This document shows, piece by piece, positions 1-9,517 of a DNA stretch of 64,000 nucleotides. The stretch lies in contig JAKULF010000022.1 of the NCBI GenBank assembly GCA_022661535.1, forward strand, positions 62,001-126,000. Reading direction: 5' to 3'. This DNA is from Eutypa lata (lineage: Eukaryota > Ascomycota > Sordariomycetes > Xylariales > Diatrypaceae). Position 1 is the stretch's first letter. Every line of letters begins with the position of its first letter. The position numbers and the translations under genes were made by a program. The notes beneath the pieces were generated by a model. The model saw nothing but the letters and a program-made list of their open reading frames with translations, ran no database searches and was not told where the DNA came from.

Positions 1-2
1 AA

Positions 3-399
3 ATAGTTACATCTTATACTAAACTTAAGCTATCTTTAAGAAGTCAAGGTGTAAAAGTAAAAATATTTGATTCATCAAAAAACTTTATTAATGAATTTCC
101 AAATATAAAGAGTGCGGCGCAATATGTGGGTGTAAAATATACTACCATAAGTAAAATATATAATACAGGTATATCTTACGACAATTACATTTATGAATTT
201 GAACTTAAAGATATTAGGGTATGAATTTATAACTGTGAGAATAAATTCATAGAAATTTTAGATAATGCTAAGAAAACAAGTGAAAAATATAATATACCTA
301 AATCTACTTTATCTAATTATATTAAATCAGGAAAACTTTACAAAAAAGAATTTTATTTTTATAGTATTAATTCTAAAAATAATCCCTTTTTTAAATAAT
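3..399 (+). CDS. C-terminal part of a homing endonuclease (NUMOD1-type repeats), 5' end outside window
   Basis: This is an open frame entering from the left edge and ending at a TAA, with one TGA read as Trp. Two helix-turn-helix-like repeats are visible, each with a short beta part (IFDSSKNFINEF, then IYNCENKFIEIL) followed by a helix pair of the form A-x-x-x-V/I-x-x-x-T-I/L-S-x-I/Y. This is the NUMOD1 type of DNA-binding tail found on GIY-YIG and LAGLIDADG homing endonucleases. The nuclease domain is not in the window, so its class cannot be stated. It probably belongs to an intron or free-standing element to the left. No cognate exon is visible after its stop. Confidence 0.6.
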
Positions 400-448
400 A
401 AGAATATGTTTAAAAATAACAATGTTCGTTAGTAAATTGTTATTTTAA

Positions 449-519
449 AAGATTATAGTTTAACGGTAGAACAGTAATTTTCCATATTACAAGCTCGGGT
501 TCAATTCCCGATAGTCTTA
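449..519 (+). tRNA. trnG: tRNA-Gly (UCC)
   Basis: A cloverleaf can be folded. The 7-bp acceptor stem has one G-T pair, the anticodon stem GTAAT/ATTAC surrounds loop TTTCCAT with anticodon TCC, and the T arm is CGGG-TTCAATT-CCCG. Confidence 0.85.
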
Positions 520-570
520 TTATAATAAGAAAACTTAAAAAGTTTTTACTAAAAGAAAACACATTATACT

Positions 571-585
571 AAAAATTTATAGTGA
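571..585 (+). promoter_or_regulatory. Recurring motif AAAAATTTATAGTGA (candidate promoter or processing signal)
   Basis: This 15-nt word recurs exactly or nearly at several intergenic sites here (8083, 20012, 41224, 43804, 49057, 49328, 55089). This copy is upstream of the first four-ORF cassette. The function is inferred only from recurrence and position. Confidence 0.35.
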
Positions 586-629
586 AGGAGTTTATTAAAA
601 ATAATAATTTCTATGAAAATTATTATTTA

Positions 630-698
630 AAAGTTGTAGTTTAATGGGAAAATGGTTAGAGTTTCTGAGATATGTGAGTTCGATTCTCATCAACTTTT
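630..698 (+). pseudogene. tRNA-like sequence, anticodon arm not foldable
   Basis: A perfect 7-bp acceptor stem (AAAGTTG/CAACTTT) and a good T arm (GTGAG-TTCGATT-CTCAT) are present, but no standard anticodon stem forms. A more decayed copy precedes the second cassette at 8137. It is treated as a decayed tRNA or a tRNA-like 5' boundary of the duplicated block. Confidence 0.4.
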
Positions 699-699
699 G

Positions 700-715
700 G
701 CTTACTCAAGTAAGC
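700..715 (+). repeat. Short perfect hairpin (GCTTACT-CA-AGTAAGC)
   Basis: A 7-bp stem with a 2-nt loop lies directly after the tRNA-like element. It is conserved at 8210-8225 with a different loop (CT). Confidence 0.6.
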
Positions 716-786
716 TATTTTATTTTATAAAATAAGGTTTTGAGTAAATATTGTACTCTTTTTTTTTTTTGAATTATATTTTACAC

Positions 787-1092
787 ATGAGAAATTTTGA
801 AGATTATATTATAGAAATTAGTGATGGTAATTATATCATTGACTTAAGTTATTTTCATGATGCTGAGCATTTTAATTCGTATTTACTTTATTTTTTAGGT
901 TATTATGCTATGCTAAAGAAGGACATAAACAGTGAATATATAATCTTAGGCTTAGAATTTAATCATGATTTTTTAAAAATAAGTCATATTATTTTTCTAT
1001 TTCCATACGTAGATAGAGGATTATCCTTTAAAAATATTTATATATTCGGTTTAAATTCGAATTTAGTAAATTTGCGTATAAATATTATATAA
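787..1092 (+). CDS. Hypothetical protein A, first copy (101 aa)
   Basis: The product is not recognised. The ATG at 787 is preferred because the paralogue at 8294 begins with the same MRNF residues, although the frame is open further upstream. The two proteins align over their whole length, sharing NYII-LSYF, a central LDFLG/LYFLG block and FLFPYVD near the end. The sequence is rich in Ile, Tyr, Phe and Asn with no clear transmembrane run and no catalytic motif that I can name. It is the first gene of a four-ORF block (A-B-C-D) repeated at 8.3-10.9 kb. Preservation of frame in both copies despite divergence suggests it was under constraint at least until recently. Confidence 0.6.
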   Translation: MRNFEDYIIEISDGNYIIDLSYFHDAEHFNSYLLYFLGYYAMLKKDINSEYIILGLEFNHDFLKISHIIFLFPYVDRGLSFKNIYIFGLNSNLVNLRINII

Positions 1093-1223
1093 TTATATAA
1101 TATAAATAAAAATTCTTGATAATGGGAGAAATTCTTCTTTCCATGTGGGAATTAATTTTAGAGTAATAAGTATTCTTTTATTAAAGGAATAGTCTCTTTT
1201 TATTATTAAGTATAAAGATAGAA

Positions 1224-2000
1224 ATGATGTTTAATTTATTATGTGATATTTTTGGCGTGAAATGGGGTTTTATAATATATTTATTTATTAGTAAAATTTT
1301 AAAATATAGCTTTTTAATTAAAATTATATTAATTTTAATTTCTTTATTAGGAATTAGCTTTGATGTATCACTTTTCGATGGCGGCGATAGTTCATCTGCT
1401 CAATAATTTGCTGGAAGGGATGTTTCAGTGCAAGAACCAGATAGCAGACCTATACCTGAATTAGGTGGAAACCTTATATCAGAATTAGATAGTAGACCCA
1501 GATATGAATTAGACGATGGAAGAACTCATTTTTAGTTATGAGGTAGAACAGATACTGAAAATGTGAGAAATTCTACTGAATCGAGAACATATCAAGCTTA
1601 TCATCCAGGATTAGTTGAAACTAGTAATGGATTCAGATCTGAATTGCCTACAAATTCTATCAGAGATACTAACCATTGAGAATTACATTCTCGTATTTCT
1701 AATCCTGGCTTTTACCCGGCTGATCTTAATGGAGGAGTTCAATCTAATGTTAATTTACGTCTTTCCGAGGAACTTAACAGGGGTAGTTTTGACGCTCATA
1801 CTCCTATGATTAAAAAGCATGTTCATTTTGAAGATAGCAATATCAATTCTTTACCTAAACCTAAATCTTCCAATTTTTTTGTAGATCTATTTAAATCTTT
1901 TAAAAATGGAGAGAGTTCTGTAGAAGGAGGAGGTTGAGTTAATGGCGGGGATCTAAGGCGTCATTACAAATGCGAACAAACTGTTTTTACTAAAAAGTAG
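1224..2000 (+). pseudogene. Hypothetical membrane protein B, first copy, with in-frame TAA and TAG
   Basis: One frame runs from the ATG at 1224 to the TAG at 1998, interrupted by TAA at 1404-1406 and TAG at 1533-1535. The N-terminus has hydrophobic segments ending near an LFDGG motif. Then follow short acidic repeats of the form S-R-P-x-x-E-L-D, a Ser/Arg-rich stretch (WGRTDTENVRNSTES) and a conserved C-terminal block (KHVHFEDSN, FFVDLFKSFKNGESSVEGGGW). The copy at 8720 carries the same TAG at the same place but lacks the TAA. Strong conservation after the shared TAG means either that both derive from an already broken ancestor or that UAG is somehow tolerated. No family is recognised. Confidence 0.6.
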
Positions 2001-2086
2001 TATATAAAAAAATTAAGAAACACTAGATAAGCAAAAAAAAAATCAGGGAATTTGTCCCTTTTTTATAACAACATTTAAACTTAGAA

Positions 2087-2563
2087 ATGAAAATGTTCTT
2101 TAAACATTTATTTATAAAGTATAGCACAATAATTAATAATTTGCAGTATTTTTTAGTTGAATTTAGATGATTATATTGTTATATTATAATAATACTTTTA
2201 TTTATTCTAAGTATTGATTTATATTTATTATTAAATATAACCGATAATTACGATAGTATAAGCACTAACGTTTGTAATTATTGTATTAATAATTTTGATT
2301 ACATTAAATCTAATGATAATTTATTTTATAAATTTTTAGACTTATTTTCTAATAAAGGTAAAAACCACAAAGGTGTTAATTTCATAAAATCTGATCATTG
2401 TTTAAATATTAAACCTTATTCAAATGATACTGTAAATAATTTTAAAGAATCGGGAATTATAAACATGCTATTTTTTAGATTAGAAGTAAAAAATGAGGTA
2501 AAAAATGAGAATATTAATGAATTTATTGAAATATTAAAAGATATTATTAATGAATTAAACTAA
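2087..2563 (+). CDS. Hypothetical protein C, first copy (158 aa, one N-terminal membrane segment)
   Basis: An ATG at 2087 opens a frame ending in TAA, with one TGA read as Trp. Residues about 25-50 form a strongly hydrophobic segment followed by an Asn/Asp-rich soluble part, a type II or signal-anchor-like layout. The paralogue at 9518 has the same length class and the same order: a short charged N-terminus with Trp, one hydrophobic run, then a polar region with scattered identity. No domain is recognised. It is the third gene of the duplicated cassette. Confidence 0.55.
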
Positions 2564-2862
2564 TTATTAGGTATTTAATCAATATTATTCTTTTATGTGG
2601 AACGTTATTTAATAACAACAATTATTAAATGTTATCCTTTTGTAACACTAGCGTATGCTAGTGTTACCTAGGAGTGGATGATGGGGTTTAAAAGGATAAA
2701 CTAGAGAAGTATGTCTCTTTTTTTTTAATAATTAAGTAAAATAAATAAAATGAAAAATATGAAATTATAATTTAAAATTTGAAGGTACAAAGATAAACCG
2801 TGGAGAATCTAATGCGTTAGCGTGGAAACTCTAAGGAAATATGGTTAGCTTGAATAAATAAT

Positions 2863-3507
2863 ATGAAGAGATATGTTAACTACAGACCAATGATAAAAAA
2901 TAGTGAAACGGATCTGTCTAAACTAAATATCTATATAGGTGAAAATGACCCGTTATTTGTTTTCACATTTAATGATAGTATATATAAAGAGAAGATGACT
3001 AGCTTTATAGGAAAAATGGCAGCATTAAGTAGTAGCAAGGCTATTAATTTATCTTTTTTATCTGAAGTTTCATTAAAAGGTATGGGTATAGATATATTAT
3101 ACATATTTTCTATAAATTTAACAGATCAAATAGACCAGCAAGTTTTTGAAATCGATGAAGGATCTATAGTAAAATATATAGAAATAAGTGTTATTTCATT
3201 TATTAGATTAATGGAGGAAAAGCCCAGTTTATTCTATGTATGAAATAAACATTCTCTTTATATTTTAAGAGATGGTAGTTATAGAGATATGAAATATATC
3301 CTATCTCAAGTTGGTGAATATGGTATAAATTTAGGTAGAGGAGGAAGTCAGAAGGCTCAGCTTTTAAGTCCTTTGGATTTCAGGTTATCTTCTTATTTAA
3401 TAGCTATGTATAGGGCTGATTATAAAGAAATTTCTTCTTCAAATATGTTTAATAAATTACAAAAAAAAAATTACTTACCTTATTTAGAAGTAAAAAGAAA
3501 AAAATAA
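2863..3507 (+). CDS. Hypothetical protein D, first copy (214 aa)
   Basis: The open frame from the ATG at 2863 to a TAA has one TGA (3241) read as Trp, giving 214 residues. Visible features are IGENDPLFVF near the N-terminus, an IGKM block, a central stretch (GIDILYIFSINLTDQI, then YIEISVISF) and a basic C-terminus (LEVKRKK). A decayed homologue with a frameshift lies at 10442-10865 in the second cassette and matches best over the central stretch. No named family is recognised; a plasmid or replication-associated origin is possible but nothing in the sequence proves it. Confidence 0.55.
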
Positions 3508-3555
3508 TTTATTAAATTACTATATTTAATTCATAAAAATTATGATTAAATATAA

Positions 3556-3628
3556 GAGAGCATTGTATAATTTGGTAATACAGCAACGTAGCAGGTTGTT
3601 TATCTCTGTTCGAGTCAGAGTGTTCACA
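3556..3628 (+). tRNA. tRNA-like gene, apparent anticodon AGC (Ala?)
   Basis: The D arm GTAT/ATAC, anticodon stem GCAAC/GTTGT with loop GTAGCAG, and T stem CTCTG/CAGAG are all good. The acceptor has one mismatch. The anticodon AGC is unusual for a mitochondrial tRNA and a normal tRNA-Ala(UGC) is present at 49116, so the identity and function are uncertain. Confidence 0.45.
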
Positions 3629-3686
3629 CTAGAGGATTACGTCCCTTTTAGAAAAAAAATAACTTTAATAGCTATAAATAATAAAA

Positions 3687-3757
3687 TATAAGCATTATTG
3701 GTAAGATGTCCAGCTTTCAACTGGAGTTCGTGGGGTTCGAATTTTGCCAGTTGTATA
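3687..3757 (+). pseudogene. Degenerate tRNA-Glu-like sequence (UUC)
   Basis: The anticodon stem TCCAG/CTGGA with loop CTTTCAA (anticodon TTC) is clear, but the acceptor and T stems pair poorly. Better tRNA-Glu copies are at 10988 and 41021. Confidence 0.4.
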
Positions 3758-3817
3758 TACTAAGTATTAAATAAGTGAAATAATGTGTCGATTCGAATTC
3801 GACTGGCCGTAATGTAA

Positions 3818-3890
3818 GAATTAGTAACTTAATTGGTAAAGGACTTCCCTGTCACGGAAGTAGATATCGGTTCGAGACCGTTCTAATTCG
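3818..3890 (+). tRNA. trnD: tRNA-Asp (GUC)
   Basis: Acceptor GAATTAG/CTAATTC, anticodon stem CTTCC/GGAAG with loop CTGTCAC, and a normal T arm. Confidence 0.93.
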
Positions 3891-3961
3891 GAAGTTTTAT
3901 ACTATTTTACCCCCTTATATATATTAATATACGTTAACTTAAAACATGGTGAAATAAGCGA

Positions 3962-4044
3962 GGAAAAGTTGCTATAGGTAGGGTAAGATATTTGCTAAAT
4001 ATTGTGTAAAATTACACATAGGTGTTCGAATCACCTCTTTTCCG
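3962..4044 (+). tRNA. trnS: tRNA-Ser (GCU)
   Basis: Acceptor GGAAAAG/CTTTTCC, anticodon loop TTGCTAA, and a long variable arm (GTGTAAAATTACAC) typical of class II tRNA-Ser. Confidence 0.93.
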
Positions 4045-4082
4045 CTTTTGGTTTCATTTTAAAAACTAAAATATACTTTTTT

Positions 4083-4153
4083 AAGAGTATAGTTTAACGG
4101 TAAAATAGGGAGCTTCAACCTCCAAATTCTCAGTTCAAATCTGAGTACTCTTG
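4083..4153 (+). tRNA. trnW: tRNA-Trp (UCA), reads UGA
   Basis: Acceptor AAGAGTA/TACTCTT, anticodon loop CTTCAAC with anticodon TCA. It can decode UGA as Trp, in line with the many in-frame TGA codons in this window. A truncated copy is at 44016. Confidence 0.93.
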
Positions 4154-4195
4154 TAATTCATCCTTTACGAAGGTAAAAAGAAAAGATATCTAAAT

Positions 4196-4858
4196 ATGAA
4201 TAATTTGCTTATTATATACGAAACTTACACAAATGGTTATAAAACAGATATATTAGATATTATATCATTATTGGCAATTTTATGTGGTATACTTGTTATT
4301 ATTAGTAAAAACCCTATAGTCTCAGTGCTCTTTTTAATAGGTTTATTTGCGAATATTTCCTGTTATTTAATAATGTTAGGTTTAAGTTTTATAGGTTTAT
4401 CTTATTTGATAGTTTATATAGGTGCTGTGTCTATATTGTTTTTATTTATTTTAATGTTAATAAATATTAGAATAAGTGAATTACAAAGCAATACTAGTAA
4501 TAGTATACCTTTAGCTATTGCTATAGCAATATCTTTTAATTACCCTATATTTCAATTATTACCTTACAATATAGCTATCTTAAATAACTATTATAATTTA
4601 AACAATATTTTATATAATATTTCTTTTAATCAAGATAATAAAAAAGTGGATTTTAATACATATAGTGATGATATACATTTTGTAACAAGTAAAATATGAG
4701 ATGGTGCGGTAGTTGAATATAGTGATATTACAAGTATTGGTAATATAATGTACACAAATTATAATATGTGACTAATACTAGCAAGTTTTATACTATTATT
4801 AGCTATGGTTGGTGCTATAGTTATAACAATTAAATCTAGTCATGGATCAAGTAATTAA
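4196..4858 (+). CDS. nad6: NADH dehydrogenase subunit 6
   Basis: ND6 is a membrane subunit of respiratory complex I that helps form the proton-translocating arm in the inner membrane. The frame is intronless, 220 residues, starts at the ATG 43 nt after tRNA-Trp and ends at TAA, with two TGA codons read as Trp. Residues about 20-105 hold consecutive hydrophobic helices with the family-typical stretch FIGLSYLIVYIGAVSILFLF. A poorly conserved loop follows, then a final helix (FILLLAMVGAIVIT) before a short polar tail. The length fits fungal ND6. Its leader and the upstream trnW have been copied to 44016-44168, in front of a homing endonuclease. A dead LAGLIDADG remnant starts immediately downstream. 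Confidence 0.96.
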
Positions 4859-4861
4859 TTC

Positions 4862-5480
4862 TAGTCTTAAGTCGTATTCTAATGGGTTTTCTAGCGAGGC
4901 GGTCAAAACTTGATCACACTCTAAAAGATTTTATTCCACTTTAGTATCCCAAAGTAGATAATATTAAATTAAATTTGAATCCACTTTTTTATTTATCAGG
5001 ATTCGTAGATGCTGAAGGGTGTTTTACTTTTAGTTTGGTTAAATATAATCAATATAATACTGGTTGACGAGTTAAAGCTATATTTTCTTTAGGGTTACAT
5101 GTTAAAGATAAAGTTCTATTAGAGAATATTAAAAGTTACTTTGACGTAGGGGGTTATATCCTAATGGTTCTTACTTAATTCAATATTATGTTACATATGA
5201 AAAGGATTTAGCTATATTAATTGATCATTTCGATAAATACCCTTCTCAAAAATTGGCGGATTTTTTATTATTTAAGCAAGGATTTGAAATAATTAAAACT
5301 AAAAAATATTTAACTTAATAAGGTCTTCATAAACTTGTTTAAATTAAAGGATTAATGAATAGAGGTCTTTCAAATAAATTAAAAGCAGCTTTTTCTGATA
5401 TAACTTTAATTGTAATACCTTTAGTTCAAAACCCTATAATTTGTGACCCTCAGAGAGTAGTGTACGGTTTAAGCCAATAG
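4862..5480 (+). pseudogene. Decayed LAGLIDADG homing endonuclease
   Basis: The first motif is clear (LSGFVDAEGCF, about 4995) and is followed by the usual fold (WRVKAIFSLGLHVKDK, then IKSYFDVGG). A frameshift near 5155 and in-frame TAA codons (about 5318 and 5340) break the frame. Recognisable pieces continue (IDHFDKYPSQKLADFLLFKQ, then GLMNRGLSNKLKAAFSDIT), and the second LAGLIDADG motif is missing. A piece of the intron leader common to related elements in this genome (ATTCTAATGGGTTTT) precedes it at about 4876. No rRNA or protein exon flanks it, so it is a stranded relic next to nad6. Confidence 0.8.
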
Positions 5481-5792
5481 GATAGGCCACCTATGGGAGG
5501 GGACCCTATATTATAAGATACCTTTCCTGCGTTGTATGCCAGAATACGCTTTTTGTATCATGCTGATAATACCTAAAAATTTTTGAGTAAAGGATTTAAA
5601 GGAGAAAGACCCTTAATCTACTGGTAAAATTTTTTTATTATATCTAGCTAATATTTTTAAGTGGTTTTAACTTTATATTCTATATTAGTAACTTTAAAAT
5701 CCTCTATGTATAAAAATGTACAATTTCATAAATACCTTCACGCATATCCTTCGATGGATAATTATATCTATTAGTTTTTATTTGATTTTTAT

Positions 5793-5823
<31 letters not shown>

Positions 5824-5964
5824 AAAAATTATATATAATTTTTTTGATAGAAATATAAATCTAGGTTTTTACTTTTGCCTTATATATATTATATTCCAGC
5901 CGGATTTACAGCTTGTATTTGCAGAATTAAATACTATATTTCACTTTTTAATAAAATATAAATC
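5481..5964 (+). other. Intergenic spacer with a long poly-A run
   Basis: No gene is seen. The spacer has a short GC-richer part (5485-5560), a phrase AGGAGAAAGACC-TTAATCTACTGG shared with about 46815, and a run of more than 20 A at about 5797-5819, where length errors in sequencing are likely. Confidence 0.5.
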
Positions 5965-7470
5965 ATGATTATTAGTTATTTTGATAATTTTTTTTTTATA
6001 ACTAAAAATATACAAGGTTTATTAAGAATAAGTACATGAGTAATATTAACATCAATTATAATATTAGTAGGGTCAATTATAGCTTACGATTTAAATGAAC
6101 TATTCTTATTATATTCATTAATAACTTTAAAGATTGAAATATTTAAATTTATTCCTTATGAATTAAATTGAGAAGATAACATCGTAAATAAAGTTCTAAA
6201 GGAAAAAAGTTTTTCCTGTAAAGATATATTATATGAAGCAGGGTATATTCAAAAATTTAATTTAAGAGAATGGCCTGTATTTAAAATTTTATGAGGCTTA
6301 ATTGATATTAATTTGAATGAATTACCTGTTCAAAATCCTTTACTTTCAGACTCTTTTAAATTTAATATAAAAAAAGGGTTAAATATAGTAGATTTTTTTT
6401 CTAAATTTCAATTCTTAGATGTTATAATGAATTCTTCTAAATATAGTAATATTCCTTCTTATTTCCAAGATTACACTGTGGTATCTGATTTTAATAAATA
6501 CTCATCCATGAAAGCTTTGAAATTTTTTGTGGGGGTACTACCAGAAAATATACCTTTACCTTCACAAGATATAATAGAAATTATCTTCTTAACTTTATCA
6601 GAATATGTACCTCTACTTTTACCAGAATATGTACCTCTACCTTGTCCAATTAAAGGAGAAACTATGCTTTTAATGGAACCATTTCAAATCCCTTTACCTT
6701 CTCAAACTGAAGAAGAAAATTTTATTCTTACGGAGCCATCTTATTTCGTACCTTTACCCCTTCAAACTGAAGAAGAAGTTATTTTTTTGATGGAGCCTGA
6801 TTCCAAAGGATATATTACTGTTTTAACTACAGTTCCTTGTATAGATGGTAATTTGAAGGAAGTTATTACAACTAATCGTTTAATTATTAGAATTCCTAAT
6901 ATATCGGATCTTGAAGGATATCACCTTTTATATAAACAATCAGAAGCTATGGGTTTGTATATTATGGGTCATGGGGGATCAAAAAGTATAAATGAAACAA
7001 AGAGTTCTCTTATATCATATTCCGGTATAAAATATGTAGCTTTCTTAAAGAACTTGGATGGTAAAGAAGGAGAGTTGATAGGTGAAGTGAGTTTAATCGT
7101 CAATGGGGGTTACGGTGCATCATCTTCTATTTCTTATGTATTTAAGAAGGAGTATTGAGGTCAAGGGTACGGTACAGAGTCAGCTAAAGCTTTTGTGGAG
7201 TATTGATGAACTTTACCTCGTAAGGATATTATAACAAGAATACTTCCTTCTAATTTGAATCCATTGAATGGAGGTAGGATTACAGAGCAATTAAGTGCTT
7301 GAACTCTTATGGATAATAATAAGAGTCAAAATTTGTTATCTAAATTAGGGTTTATAAAGCATTCTAGATCCGAAAGTAAAACAATTTTAGCTTGAGCAAA
7401 TGGAATATATTTTTTTCTAGTACGTGATATGTACGATTGAGTATTGTATAAAGATTCTTTTACAAACTAA
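5965..7470 (+). CDS. GNAT-family (RimJ/RimL-like) N-acetyltransferase with N-terminal membrane segment
   Basis: The predicted activity is transfer of an acetyl group from acetyl-CoA to an amine; the substrate is unknown. The frame runs from the ATG at 5965 to the TAA at 7468 (501 aa) only if TGA is read as Trp, which occurs at about nine positions. Residues about 10-50 are hydrophobic. A Pro/Leu/Glu-rich linker follows, with repeats of the form IPLPSQTEEE and VPLPLQTEEE. From about residue 300 the GNAT fold is visible: TNRLIIRIP-ISDLEGYHLLYK (first strand and helix), GEVSLIVNG and ISYVF strands, the acetyl-CoA loop WGQGYGTESAKAF, and the family-typical ending SKLGFIKH. Mitochondrial codon use argues for long residence or active expression there. 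The family call rests on motifs, with no search run. Confidence 0.8.
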
Positions 7471-7777
7471 ACCTAATCTCAAATTAAATTTAGCTTATAA
7501 TTGAAATCAAGTACCAAGTTTACCTGTTATATTACGGCTTAATTCTATATCTTTAAAGTACAATTTAAATAGTATACCTAAACCCCATACTTTTAATTCA
7601 CCACCTTTAAAAAGTTCTGTTTTTTTTCCTAATGGGTCCTCTTAATAAAATTAACCCAAAGGCTATGAAAGCCCAAGGTATAAAGATTATTACGGAGGAA
7701 GGATTAGAATATATTGCAAAGGTGATGTCAAAAGTAGTTCATATAGTTTTCAATGAAATTGGTACTAAAAGAAGATA
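7471..7777 (+). pseudogene. Unassigned coding remnants after the acetyltransferase, one resembling a COX1 C-terminus
   Basis: Shifted one frame from the acetyltransferase stop, an open stretch to about 7645 reads as a protein tail containing NLNSIPKPHTFNSPPLKSS. From memory, the PPKPHxFxSxPLxSS pattern resembles fungal COX1 C-termini, so this may be a displaced cox1 3' end, but that is only an inference. A second short frame (ending TAG at about 7777, with ITEEGLEYIAKVMSK) may be the last part of an HE. No complete gene is present. Confidence 0.35.
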
Positions 7778-8136
7778 GTGTAATAGTTAAAAAAACATGT
7801 TTATAACTAAACTTAATTTAGAGTTAGCTTTAATATATAGTTTTACCTAATTAATGTTTAAGTATATATAAAGTTTTACAATCTAGAATATATCTTTTAC
7901 TTTTTTTTTAGGTTTACTTGTTATATTCTAAATTTTATTAAACTTAAAATTTAAAGTGTTCTTAACATAGAATATACATTAATAATCAAGAATATTCAAA
8001 AAATTTTAATATAAATTATTTAAAGAGATTAACTTATTTGGGTTGGGAAGTAGTTATGCTCGAATTGTAATAATTCGGAACTAAAAATTTATAGTAAGAT
8101 AGTATATCTCGTTGATGATTATGTATTAATATATAA
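7778..8136 (+). other. Spacer containing a truncated tRNA-Pro-like 3' part and the recurring motif
   Basis: Positions about 8037-8082 resemble the 3' half of the tRNA-Pro at 19935, including its last acceptor bases. They are followed at 8083-8097 by AAAAATTTATAGTAA, a one-base variant of the recurring motif, in the same relation as at 19935-20026. The rest is AT-rich with no gene seen. Confidence 0.5.
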
Positions 8137-8225
8137 AAAGTTGTTAGTGGAAAATCTTTAAAAAAAATTTTTTTTTGAAGCATATGAGTTCGACTCTCAT
8201 CAACTTTTGGCTTACTCTAGTAAGC
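8137..8225 (+). pseudogene. Second copy of the tRNA-like element plus hairpin
   Basis: The acceptor ends AAAGTTG/CAACTTT and the T arm match the element at 630. The middle is replaced by an A/T run. The hairpin (8210-8225) follows as in copy one. It marks the left edge of the second cassette. Confidence 0.5.
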
Positions 8226-8293
8226 TATTATTACTTAATTAAGTAATATCTAGAGTAAATATTGTACTCTTCTATTTTGAATTATATTTTTAC

Positions 8294-8605
8294 ATGAGAA
8301 ATTTTGGAAATTGCATTATAAAAGTTACCTTCGGTAATTATATCATTAATTTAAGTTATTTTCCGGGTCCCGAGGCTTTTAGTTCCTATATGCTGGATTT
8401 CCTGGGAAATTTCGCTGTATCTGAGAAGGATATAGATGACGAACTTATAATCTTAGACTTGATGTTTTACAACGACACTTTAAGATTGAGAGGTTTATTT
8501 TTGTTTCCATATGTAGATAAATCTTCAACTTTTTATGATATATATAATATATATTCTTGTGATTTAAATTCAAATAATATAAATTTACAAATACATATTA
8601 TATAA
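8294..8605 (+). CDS. Hypothetical protein A, second copy (103 aa)
   Basis: This is the paralogue of the ORF at 787. It starts MRNFGNCI and keeps GNYIINLSYF, a LDFLGNF block and LFLFPYVD. Roughly half the residues differ, so the duplication is not recent, yet length and frame are kept. No known domain is recognised. It lies 69 nt after the conserved hairpin, with a similar spacing to copy one, and leads the second A-B-C-D block. Confidence 0.6.
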   Translation: MRNFGNCIIKVTFGNYIINLSYFPGPEAFSSYMLDFLGNFAVSEKDIDDELIILDLMFYNDTLRLRGLFLFPYVDKSSTFYDIYNIYSCDLNSNNINLQIHII

Positions 8606-8719
8606 ATATTTAAATAAATAGTGGTAAATTCTTATTTTTATATGTAAAAAGGATTTAGAGTAATTCGTATTCTTCAATTAAGAGAAATTGTCTCTTTTTT
8701 GTATTTTAAATAAATAAAG

Positions 8720-9466
8720 ATGATGTTATATTTTGCATGTAAAATTTTTGGCTTTAAGTGAGGGTATAAATTATATATTTTAATCCATAAAATTATAGAA
8801 TATTTATGATTAATACATGTATTATGGATTTTGTTAGCATATTTATATGGTAGTTATAGCTCAGTATTATTTGATGGAGGTAGTAGTTCTACTACCTATG
8901 ATTTCACCGGAAGAGATGTTTCAGTGCAAGAATTAGATAGCAGACCCATTCACGAATTAGATAGCAGATCCAGATATGAATTAGATAGTAGACCCAGATA
9001 TGAATTAGACGATGGAAGAACTCATTTTTAGTTATGAGGTAGAACAGATACTGAAAATGTGAGAAATTCTACTGAATCGAGAACATATCAAGCTTATCAT
9101 CCAGGATTAGTTGAAACTAGTAATGGATTCAGATCTGAATTGCCTACAAATTCTGGAGATCCTTGCCATTGAGGTTGTAATCCTCGTATTTCTAGTTTAG
9201 AAGCTCGTACTTTTAGTTTTAATTCTCGTATTTCTAATTTAGAAGCTCGTCCTCCTATGCACGAGCTTTTTAAAAAGCATGTTCATTTTGAAGATAGCAA
9301 TTCTTTACCTAAATCTTCCAATTTTTTTGTAGATCTATTTAAATCTTTTAAAAATGGAGAGAGTTCTGTAGAAGGAGGAGGTTGAACTAATGGTGGAGAC
9401 TTGCGTCGTTATTATACAAGTGAACAACGTACTACTACTATTGTGTATAAAAAATACTATAAATAG
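8720..9466 (+). pseudogene. Hypothetical membrane protein B, second copy, with one in-frame TAG
   Basis: The frame from the ATG at 8720 is open with TGA read as Trp through hydrophobic N-terminal segments, an LFDGGSSS motif and three or four E/H-L-D-S-R-x repeats, up to TAG at 9029-9031. The same frame then continues for 144 more codons to the TAG at 9464, with sequence nearly identical to copy one for the first about 40 codons (WGRTDTENVRNSTES onward). This copy has variable SRISNLEAR repeats and then the conserved KHVHFEDSN and VDLFKSFKNGESSVEGGGW blocks. The only stop shared by the two copies is this TAG. Confidence 0.6.
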
Positions 9467-9517
9467 TATAAAAAAATTAAGAAAATTTGTTTCTTTCTAA
9501 TATTTATTAACTTTTTA

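Noticed and set aside
630..698. Functional tRNA after tRNA-Gly
   Set aside because: The acceptor and T arms are fine, but no anticodon stem forms and the related copy at 8137 is more degraded.
5797..5819. Poly-A run as a functional signal
   Set aside because: Homopolymers are frequent in this AT-rich DNA and length is error-prone; nothing else supports a role.
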